Positions 13,596 to 19,257 of a stretch of DNA of 19,257 nucleotides are shown here, one piece after another (within the stretch, counting starts at the first letter, position 1; each line of letters starts with the position of its first letter). Made by a program: the position numbers and the translations under genes. The notes below the pieces were generated by a model. That model did not search any database. It saw only the letters and a program-made list of their open reading frames with translations, and had not been told where the DNA came from. The stretch is from NCBI GenBank assembly GCA_958350755.1, contig CATWID010000036.1, forward strand, positions 1 through 19,257, written 5' to 3'. This DNA comes from an uncultured Collinsella sp. (lineage in GTDB: Bacteria > Actinomycetota > Coriobacteriia > Coriobacteriales > Coriobacteriaceae).

Positions 13596-13635
13596 ACTGG
13601 TAGTAACCACGTGACGTGTTGTTGTCACTATATCA
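13596..13635 (-). promoter_or_regulatory. PTS operon promoter and GntR-type operator
   Basis: On the minus strand an extended -10, TGATATAGT, lies at 13627-13635. Downstream, over the presumed transcript start, is ACTGGTAGTAACCA (13596-13609), the same 13-mer core as the agaS operator. A mirrored ACCAGT at 13581-13586 may serve as an additional half-site. A repressor here would block initiation or early elongation. Confidence 0.6.
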
Positions 13636-13682
13636 CCACAGAAGAGGTTGCTTTCGTTGATTCAAACAGTAAAACGTTTTTG

Positions 13683-13932
13683 CACCGTTCACGGTGAAAA
13701 ATCGACCGTTTACCGCTCATTAACACTTCTACCTGCGGTTTTGAAACCGTTTCGAAATGATTTGACGAAAGATCGGAACTTTTTTGTGTCTAAACAACGC
13801 AGAGTGGCTAAAAATGGCGTGTAGAAAAAATGCAGGTCATTGTGAAGATTTGTGAATTGGTCTTTTTGACTTAATACCAGTTAGAACCAGTTTCGATATT
13901 ATCGGTGAACGGTAGTTTTCGACCGTTCACCG
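13683..13932. promoter_or_regulatory. Upstream regulatory region of the PTS operon with several palindromes
   Basis: This part of the gene-free stretch 13481-14109 holds CACCGTTCACGGTG (13683-13696), TCGACCGTTTACCG (13702-13715), a GAAACCGTTTC palindrome resembling a catabolite-repression (cre/LacI-type) site (13743-13753), ACCAGTTAGAACCAGT with two GntR-like half-sites 10 bp apart (13876-13891), and a perfect 11-bp inverted repeat CGGTGAACGGT / ACCGTTCACCG (13903-13913, 13922-13932). The ACCGTTCACCG motif thus recurs four times, pointing to a second regulator besides the GntR protein. Confidence 0.6.
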
Positions 13933-14036
13933 GTTATTTGCAATCGTTTGCGGCCGTTTTCCAGGATGAATTGAGGATACCCGATGAAGCACTTGCACGG
14001 GCGCAAGTCCTATCCTAGTGGTTTCGGTAACAAAAT

Positions 14037-14066
14037 GCCCGCTAGAACGTTGTCGTTCTAGCGGGC
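14037..14066 (-). terminator. Intrinsic terminator after the SurA-like gene
   Basis: GCCCGCTAGAACG and CGTTCTAGCGGGC form a perfect 13-bp stem with a TTGT loop, followed on the minus strand by ATTTTG. It lies 44 bp after the stop codon. Confidence 0.85.
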
Positions 14067-14109
14067 TTAATCAGGTAGATCGGTTAGCGCGCAGTAGTGC
14101 AGACAGATC

Positions 14110-15195
14110 TTACGCAAACAGGCCGTAGATGCTGATGTTGGCCTTGGCGTAGAGGCCGTTAGCATACTCGGTCCACTTGGAGCTGGCGCTCGAGGCCTGC
14201 GAAGAGTACTGCTGGTAGGCGGTGTAATAGGCGGTCATGGCCTGCTTATAGGTTGCGCTATCGGCAGTAAAGGCATCGTTAGCGAAGGCCTTAGCGTAGG
14301 TGCTGTCGGCGTCCTTCCAAGTGCCCTTCTCGCTATCCCACTCGTCGCCGGCAAGGTTGATGATGTAGTCGGCGTAGTCCTTGCTCGCGGTCTCCTCGTT
14401 GCCGTCAGCAGGCTCGGTCGGAGCGGTCGGCATGCTTGCGGAGCTATCGCCCACCTTCTTCTTGTAGAGCTTCTGCAGCGTCGCGGACTGACGGACGATC
14501 TGCTTGGCCTGGTCCTTGGACACGCCATACTGCTTGGCCATGGTGTCGTAGTCCGAGGTGCCGATAGAATCCTCGGCGTACTTCTTCATCTCCTTAGAGG
14601 AGACGGTAATGCCCTCGTCCTCAGCAGCATCGAGCAGAATCTTGTTGCGCACGTAGGACAGGATGACGTCGGCAGAAGGAGCGGTGTAGTTGCCATCGCT
14701 ATCCTTGACGGTATCGAGGCTGTACTGGCTCTCGATGGCCTCGCGCGCGGTGATATCGCTCTTCTTGCCGTTGTAGCTATAGCTTGCCACGGTCGAATCG
14801 AGCTGGTCCTCGGTGAGGGTAGCCGAGCCGACACCCTTGCCGCCAAAGCCGCCATTGCCAATAAAGAAGCCGACCACCGCAGCGATCACGATGGCGACCA
14901 CAAAGGCGGCAATCATCGTCTTCTTGTGCTTGGATGCGCGGTCGTTCGCGTCGGAGTCGTCGTCCTCGTCCTGCTCCTCAGGCATAAGGTTCTCGTCGGC
15001 GGCGTCCGCGGCGATCTTTGCCTCCAGGCGGGCGTCCTCCTCCTCGGCGGTCGTGCCAGCGGCGATATGTTCGGCAGACGTGCCGGCGACCAGGTCGATC
15101 TTCTCGTCCTCGTCACCGTCGGGGCCTTCGCCGCGCTCGATGATCTGGATGCCGTCGATCTCGTCCTTCTCGTCCTTCTTTTGAATCAGACCCAT
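14110..15195 (-). CDS. Membrane-anchored SurA N-terminal-like (foldase-type) protein
   Basis: The 361-residue product has a very acidic cytoplasmic N-terminus (about 1-90, rich in Asp/Glu), one membrane helix (about 94-112, after KHKKT), a glycine-rich linker (GNGGFGGKG) and an extracellular helical region. The helical part (DVILSYVRNKILLDAAEDEG, then KEMKKYAED and a YGVSKDQAKQIVRQ segment) has the character of SurA N-terminal/trigger-factor-like chaperone domains; no parvulin isomerase domain is visible. Such proteins assist folding of exported proteins, so a surface chaperone role is inferred. The C-terminus is rich in Ser, Ala, Tyr and Gln. AAGGAG stands 8 bp before the ATG at 15195. A terminator follows. 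Confidence 0.7.
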   Translation of the reverse strand: MGLIQKKDEKDEIDGIQIIERGEGPDGDEDEKIDLVAGTSAEHIAAGTTAEEEDARLEAKIAADAADENLMPEEQDEDDDSDANDRASKHKKTMIAAFVVAIVIAAVVGFFIGNGGFGGKGVGSATLTEDQLDSTVASYSYNGKKSDITAREAIESQYSLDTVKDSDGNYTAPSADVILSYVRNKILLDAAEDEGITVSSKEMKKYAEDSIGTSDYDTMAKQYGVSKDQAKQIVRQSATLQKLYKKKVGDSSASMPTAPTEPADGNEETASKDYADYIINLAGDEWDSEKGTWKDADSTYAKAFANDAFTADSATYKQAMTAYYTAYQQYSSQASSASSKWTEYANGLYAKANISIYGLFA

Positions 15196-15233
15196 ATCAA
15201 TTACTCCTTGTTAGGAAACATAGTCCCCAATAG

Positions 15234-15262
15234 AATACGCCCGACGAGGCGCCGGGCGTATT
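15234..15262 (-). terminator. Hairpin between the isocitrate dehydrogenase and SurA-like genes
   Basis: AATACGCCCG (15234-15243) and CGGGCGTATT (15253-15262) form a perfect 10-bp stem 60 bp past the dehydrogenase stop. The T-tract is poor, so it may be a leaky terminator or a processing signal. I see no clear promoter in the 38 bp between it and the next start codon. Confidence 0.5.
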
Positions 15263-15321
15263 GATTCTTAGGTTATACGCAAACACTTAAGTACTATTTA
15301 GGCGTTTGCAGCGTGCATACC

Positions 15322-16407
15322 TTAGGCCAGGTGCGCGATAACGGCATCGGCAAAGGCCTGCGTGCCCACGGCGCCCTCAACGGAGCCGGTCTGAGCACGA
15401 CGCACGTCACCGGTAACCTGCTCGCCCTCGTCGAGCGTGGCGGAGACGGCGGCACGAATGCGATTGGCAGCATCGTTCTCGCCCAGGTGATCGAGCATCA
15501 TCGCGGCAGAGAGGATCTCGGCCGTGGGGTTGGCGATATCCTTGCCCGCGATATCGGGTGCGGAGCCGTGCGTAGCCTCAAAGATGGCGCAGTCGGCACC
15601 GATGTTGGAGCCGGGGGCCATACCCAAGCCGCCCACCAGGCCGGCGCACAGATCACTCACAATGTCGCCGTACAGGTTGGGCAGCACCAGGACATCGAAG
15701 TCGTTGGGGTTCTGGACCAGGCCCATGCAGGTGGCGTCGACGATCTTGTCGTTGAACTCGATATCGGGATAGCTGGCGGCCACCTTGCGCGCCACGCGCA
15801 GGAACAGGCCGTCGGTCGCCTTCATGATGTTGGCCTTGTGCTCGGCCGTCACCTTTTTGCGGCCGCAGCGGCGGGCATACTCAAAGGCATACTCCACAAT
15901 GCGACGGCTCTTGGCGATGGAGATCGGCTTGATCGAGATGGCGGAATCGGCGGCGAAGGTCTTTTGGCCCGAACGCTCGACGAGCTGCGAGAGCTCATCG
16001 ACCTCGGCAGCGCCCTCATCGAACTCGATGCCGGCGTAGAGGTCCTCGGTGTTCTCGCGCACGATAACCAGGTCGACATCGCGGAAGCGCGAGCCGTCAC
16101 CCGGCTGCGACAGGCAGGGGCGCACGCAGGCGTACAGGTCGAAATGCTTGCGCAGGGCCACGTTGACGCTGCGGAAACCCGTGCCGACCGGTGTGGTGAT
16201 GGGGCCCTTGATGGCAACCTTGGTCTCGGCGACCGCATCGAGGACGTGCTGGGGCAGCGGCGTGCCAAACTCGTCCATGACGCCGGCGCCGGCCTCCTGG
16301 ACGTTCCAGTTGATCTGGACACCGGTGGCCTCGACCACGCGGCGCATGGCCTGCGTAATCTCGGGACCGATACCGTCACCGGGAATCAGGACTACATCGT
16401 GCGCCAT
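15322..16407 (-). CDS. NAD-type isocitrate dehydrogenase family protein
   Basis: The 361-residue product belongs to the isocitrate/isopropylmalate dehydrogenase family: IPGDGIGPEI (8-17), the substrate loop FRSVNVALRKHFDLYACVRP with Ser80, VRENTEDLYAGIE, and PNLYGDIVSDLCAGLVGGLG near the metal site. A Ser in that loop points to isocitrate rather than isopropylmalate; the short length and the GTGFRSVNV context resemble the NAD-linked enzymes of mitochondria and some bacteria. It would oxidise isocitrate to 2-oxoglutarate, supplying glutamate synthesis in an anaerobe with a partial citric acid cycle. Homoisocitrate or tartrate dehydrogenases are less likely alternatives. It starts 6 bp after the HEAT-repeat gene, with GAGGAG overlapping that gene's end, so the two are co-translated. 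Confidence 0.88.
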   Translation of the reverse strand: MAHDVVLIPGDGIGPEITQAMRRVVEATGVQINWNVQEAGAGVMDEFGTPLPQHVLDAVAETKVAIKGPITTPVGTGFRSVNVALRKHFDLYACVRPCLSQPGDGSRFRDVDLVIVRENTEDLYAGIEFDEGAAEVDELSQLVERSGQKTFAADSAISIKPISIAKSRRIVEYAFEYARRCGRKKVTAEHKANIMKATDGLFLRVARKVAASYPDIEFNDKIVDATCMGLVQNPNDFDVLVLPNLYGDIVSDLCAGLVGGLGMAPGSNIGADCAIFEATHGSAPDIAGKDIANPTAEILSAAMMLDHLGENDAANRIRAAVSATLDEGEQVTGDVRRAQTGSVEGAVGTQAFADAVIAHLA

Positions 16408-16413
16408 AATCTG

Positions 16414-17112
16414 TTACTCCTCGTCTTCGGCGTCGTCAGATTTTTTAACGCTAGCACGCTTCTTCTTTTTGGAGAGATCCAGGCCAAAACGTTTAACAAG
16501 CATTTCGCAAATCTCGCTCGAACGGGCCTTGAGATAGCTGCCCTTACCGTTCTCGGCATCGAACTTAAGGCGCAGCGCAAGCTTCTCGGCAACCTCGGCG
16601 TCAATCTCGCCCTGGCAAAACTCGTACAGGCAACCGAGCATGTCGCGATACTCAAGGTCGCCGTGGTAGCACTGGATGGCCTCGTCCAGGATGGGCCAAG
16701 CCTCGCGCGAACGCTCGACACTCGTGGCACCCCACACGCACAGCAGGCGGAAGGCGGCATAGCGCAGCGTGGAGGAGATCTCGTCGAACAGTGCAGTCTC
16801 GGCGCCCTCAAAGGCATCGCCCAGCTGCTCAGGGCAGGTGGTGGCGAGCGCCGTCAGGGCATCGAGGGCCTCCCAGCGGGTCTGCGCCTCGGGGCGGTCG
16901 AGTGCCTCGATCAACGCGGGCACGCAGGGCACGACGCGCTGCGGATCGCGCTCGGCAAGCAGGTGCAGCACGCGGGCGGCAAACTGGCGGATGCGGCGCG
17001 TGGGGCAGCCGAGCTCCTGGACCAGGCGATCGACGGCGTTCTCGTTCTCCTCTGCCAGCTGGAGCTGTGCCAGCTCCTCGTCGGTGAGCTGTTCGTCTTT
17101 GTTTTCTGCCAT
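16414..17112 (-). CDS. HEAT-repeat-like protein
   Basis: The 232-residue product is mostly alpha-helical with HEAT/armadillo-type units: LGCPTRRIRQFAARVLHLLA, VPALIEALDRPEAQTRWEAL and a further ISSTLRYAAFRLLCVW unit span about residues 30-135. An acidic Glu-rich start (about 1-25) and a basic, then acidic tail (KKKKRASVKKSDDAEDEE) flank it. Such scaffolds bind partner proteins; no enzyme motif is seen and the partner is unknown. It lies between a small membrane protein and isocitrate dehydrogenase with 15-bp and 6-bp gaps, so it is part of one transcript. AGAGG precedes the ATG at 17112. Confidence 0.75.
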   Translation of the reverse strand: MAENKDEQLTDEELAQLQLAEENENAVDRLVQELGCPTRRIRQFAARVLHLLAERDPQRVVPCVPALIEALDRPEAQTRWEALDALTALATTCPEQLGDAFEGAETALFDEISSTLRYAAFRLLCVWGATSVERSREAWPILDEAIQCYHGDLEYRDMLGCLYEFCQGEIDAEVAEKLALRLKFDAENGKGSYLKARSSEICEMLVKRFGLDLSKKKKRASVKKSDDAEDEE

Positions 17113-17127
17113 AGTTACCTCTTCTTA

Positions 17128-17556
17128 CTATTTCTTAGCGTGCTTGCCAGCACCCTTGCTGTCATCGGTGACCGAGATGAGCTGTCGGTCGGCCGCGCCA
17201 TTGCGACGTGCACGGCGGCGTTCCTCGGCATCGCCCGCGTCGGCGGCGGCTCGATGAGCCTTGTTGACGTTAAAGACCTCGTCGTGCTTGCGCCACGGAC
17301 CGACGGACTCGCCAAAGCTCATCTTAAGGCCGGCGATAAAGCCACCGAGCCAGCCGATCGGCGCAAACTGCACCAGCGGGAACAGCGAGAACACCCAGGT
17401 CAGCAGGACGACTGCCGCCGCACCCGCAAAGTTGGCAATCCAGTAGTCGCGCTTGGTGATCACGCGCTTTTCGCAGGCCCACTGGCCGCACAAAAAGCCG
17501 ATGTAGATCGCAAAGAGAAAGAGCACCAGCGCAAGCACCACGAACGTCCAGCTCAT
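17128..17556 (-). CDS. Small membrane protein of unknown function
   Basis: The 142-residue product has one membrane helix at the N-terminus (about 3-23) and a hydrophobic stretch (about 42-77) that could be one or two helices, followed by a soluble, Arg/Ala-rich tail (ERRRARRNGAADRQ). I do not recognise a family. The ATG at 17556 is preceded by GGGGAG, part of which overlaps the stop codon of the dehydrogenase gene upstream, so its translation is probably coupled; an in-frame start at 17592 lies inside that gene's end and is less likely. It is followed after 15 bp by the HEAT-repeat gene. Confidence 0.75.
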   Translation of the reverse strand: MSWTFVVLALVLFLFAIYIGFLCGQWACEKRVITKRDYWIANFAGAAAVVLLTWVFSLFPLVQFAPIGWLGGFIAGLKMSFGESVGPWRKHDEVFNVNKAHRAAADAGDAEERRRARRNGAADRQLISVTDDSKGAGKHAKK

Positions 17557-17561
17557 GGGCG

Positions 17562-18641
17562 CTACTCCCCGTGATGGTGGCCGCAGCAGCACTCGTGGCC
17601 GTCATCATGGCCGTGGCCGCCGCAGCACTCGTGGTCCTCGCCGTGATGGTGGCCGCAACCGCACTCATGGTCGTCGCCGTGCTCGCCGCAACCGCAACCG
17701 TCCTCGTGGGCACCGTGCTCCTCGGAGCGATACTGCGACCAGTCCAGACCGGCGGCGATGGCGTCGGCCTCCTCCTTGTAGAGGACCGTGATGGCCTGGG
17801 TGCCCAGCTTGGCGCCACCGATGGCGTCAAGCATATCGTAGAGCGTAAAGGCCACGTCGGCGCCGGGCAGCGCGAGCTCGCGGTCGTCGGCATAGGCGAG
17901 CGCCAAGCGCAGGTCCTTAATGAAATGCTCGACCATAAAGCCGGGCTTGTAGTCGCCGTCGAGCGCCTTGGGGGCCAGGCTCTCCATGGCGCCGGACTTG
18001 CCGGTGCCGCCCAGAATCATCTGGCGGGTCTTCTCCAGGTCAAGGCCGCTCAGCTCGGCAAATGCCATGGCGTCTGCCATGCCGACCATGCAGGCGCCCA
18101 GCGACACCTGGTTGGCGAGCTTGGCAGCCTGGCCCTTGCCGGCGCCGTCGAAGCAGCAGATGTTGGCCGCAAAGGTGGCAAGGATGTCGCGGACCGGCGC
18201 GATGTCGTTCTCGGTAGCGCCCACGATAGCCGTGAGCGTACCGGCGATAGCGCCCGACTCGCCGCCGGTGACGGGGCAGTCAAACGCCATGCGACCAGAA
18301 ACCTGGGCGGCCTCGGCAATGTCGCGCGCCAGCTCGGGCGAGCTTGTGGTGAGGTCGATCAGGACCGCGCCGGGCTTAGTGCACGCGAGCAGGCCGTCGC
18401 CCGCCAGGTAGAGCTCCTCGACCTCGGAGGGATAACCCACCATGGTAAAGACGACGTCGGCGTTCGCCACGGCATCTGCCGGCGTATCGGCCCAGACTGC
18501 GCCGTGCTCGATAAGCGCGGCGGCCTTGGACTTAGTGCGGTTGTTGACCGTGACGGGATAGCCGGCATCCAGGATGTGGCCGGCAATGGGGGCACCCATG
18601 ATTCCGGTGCCGATAAATGCGACGGAGAGCTTGTTTGCCAT
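17562..18641 (-). CDS. Beta-hydroxyacid dehydrogenase (3-hydroxyisobutyrate dehydrogenase family) with His/Cys-rich C-terminal tail
   Basis: Residues 1-300 are a complete enzyme of the 3-hydroxyisobutyrate/tartronate semialdehyde reductase family: NAD(P) loop FIGTGIMGAPIA (9-20), substrate loop DCPVTGGESGA (121-131) and catalytic Lys174 in GKGQAAKLANQ. These enzymes oxidise or reduce short beta-hydroxyacids; the substrate is not evident. Family members usually end near residue 290-300. Here residues 307-359 form an extra tail with 14 His and 9 Cys plus many Asp/Glu, built of repeated blocks such as GCGHHHGEDHECC and GHDDGHECCCGHHHGE. Such tails bind nickel, zinc or copper in proteins like SlyD and HypB. 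The DNA shows tandem similarity at 72 bp. The tail is in frame with no sign of a frameshift. The ATG at 18641 follows an AAGGAAAGG site. Confidence 0.9.
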   Translation of the reverse strand: MANKLSVAFIGTGIMGAPIAGHILDAGYPVTVNNRTKSKAAALIEHGAVWADTPADAVANADVVFTMVGYPSEVEELYLAGDGLLACTKPGAVLIDLTTSSPELARDIAEAAQVSGRMAFDCPVTGGESGAIAGTLTAIVGATENDIAPVRDILATFAANICCFDGAGKGQAAKLANQVSLGACMVGMADAMAFAELSGLDLEKTRQMILGGTGKSGAMESLAPKALDGDYKPGFMVEHFIKDLRLALAYADDRELALPGADVAFTLYDMLDAIGGAKLGTQAITVLYKEEADAIAAGLDWSQYRSEEHGAHEDGCGCGEHGDDHECGCGHHHGEDHECCGGHGHDDGHECCCGHHHGE

Positions 18642-18738
18642 GAAACCTTTCCTTTTGGGTTGGGTGTTATTACCAGGTTGAATACTCGGTGCCAGCGTTG
18701 GGCTGTGAGTCGAGGGCGATTACGGCCGCGTTACTTGC

Positions 18739-19257
18739 CTACTGACCGCGCACGCGGCGGGCGATGCGGTCGGAAAGCGACGCCTTGTCGGCGCGGTTCT
18801 TGCCCCAAAACGCGCAAGCCACCATGCCGGGGCCCACGTGCGAGCCAATGGTGGGGCCCACAGAGCTGCGGATGATGGTCACGTCGGCGCAGCCTTCCTC
18901 CTTGCGGATGGCGGCCTCGAGCCAGTCGCCGTCCTTTTCGGCATCGGCCGTCATAATGGCGATGGGCATGGTGCGATCGGGCACATAGTTCTCGCGGAAC
19001 GACTTGAGGATGGACTTGAGCGCCTTCTTGCGACCGCGGTTGACGCCGATCAGCGACAGCGAGCCGGCCAGGTCGTAGGACAGCTCGGGTTTGACGTCGA
19101 GCTTTGCCGTGAGCTGTGCCGCCGCGGGCGGAATGCGGCCGCCGGCAGCCAGCGCGTCAAAGCTCTCGAGCGTAAAGTAACCGTGGACATAGGTCTTGGC
19201 CTCGTTTGCCCAGTCGACCAGCTGCTTGGCGGTCAATCCCGCCGAGCGCTGGCGCAC
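18739..19257 (-). CDS. DegV-family fatty-acid-binding protein (partial, 5' end beyond window)
   Basis: The last 172 residues of a DegV/FakB-type protein are present; the start lies beyond the window, and the GTG at the very edge need not be the true start. The C-terminal family pattern is visible: SFDALAAGGRIP (about 33-44), KPELSYDLAGSLSLIGVNRG, and the closing HVGPGMVACAFWG (about 139-151) near the C-terminus. Members bind a fatty acid; FakB proteins present it to the kinase FakA, which phosphorylates the carboxylate for phospholipid synthesis. Family members are about 280-290 residues, so roughly 110 are missing. A 97-bp gap separates it from the downstream dehydrogenase gene. Confidence 0.9.
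   Translation of the reverse strand: MRQRSAGLTAKQLVDWANEAKTYVHGYFTLESFDALAAGGRIPPAAAQLTAKLDVKPELSYDLAGSLSLIGVNRGRKKALKSILKSFRENYVPDRTMPIAIMTADAEKDGDWLEAAIRKEEGCADVTIIRSSVGPTIGSHVGPGMVACAFWGKNRADKASLSDRIARRVRGQ

Noticed and set aside
15313..17574. A 753-codon open frame on the plus strand
   Set aside because: It runs exactly opposite three well-supported minus-strand genes; long antisense frames are expected in GC-rich coding DNA and its translation shows no family signature.
17571..18875. A 434-codon plus-strand frame opposite the dehydrogenase
   Set aside because: Low-complexity Ala/Val/Gly translation and complete overlap with a recognised enzyme show it to be a shadow.

Overview
The window looks like chromosome from a gut Coriobacteriia (Actinobacteria), most likely Collinsella. 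This is an inference from the GC-rich coding style, actinobacterial gene types (acidic-tailed SurA-like membrane protein, DegV, HEAT protein) and a mannose-family PTS cluster of the kind gut bacteria use on mucin sugars. No single marker proves the genus. Almost all genes lie on the minus strand; the exceptions are tRNA-Thr, two hypothetical reading frames beside it, and a flavodoxin.

Positions 1-3300 are accessory. They hold a partial DUF4143-type AAA ATPase whose upstream region carries four repeats phased at 23 bp, then a 146-bp element with 22-bp inverted ends, a solitary PTS IIB protein lacking the phosphorylatable histidine, tRNA-Thr(CGT) with its promoter and terminator, a secreted-protein reading frame broken by an in-frame TAG, and an unrecognised small gene.

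Positions 3300-13930 are a sugar-catabolic region fitting N-acetylgalactosamine (or galactosamine). In transcription order on the minus strand: PTS IIA, yajC, IIB, IIC, IID (uptake and phosphorylation); a HutC-type GntR repressor; an AgaS-like SIS isomerase/deaminase; NagA deacetylase; then, past a plus-strand flavodoxin, a LacX-like mutarotase, a LacC-like tagatose-6-phosphate kinase, a 3' remnant of a second nagA, and a YhcH/YiaL-family protein. The chemistry would run GalNAc-6-P to GalN-6-P to tagatose-6-P to tagatose-1,6-bisphosphate; no aldolase is in the window. A shared CTGGTAGTAACCA operator sits at the agaS and PTS promoters, with a weaker copy before the repressor gene. The PTS leader is long (about 630 bp) and carries further palindromes.

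Positions 14037-19257 are mostly core genes on the minus strand: a SurA-like membrane protein, an NAD-type isocitrate dehydrogenase, a HEAT-repeat protein, a small membrane protein, a beta-hydroxyacid dehydrogenase with a very unusual His/Cys-rich C-terminal tail, and the C-terminal part of a DegV protein cut by the window edge.
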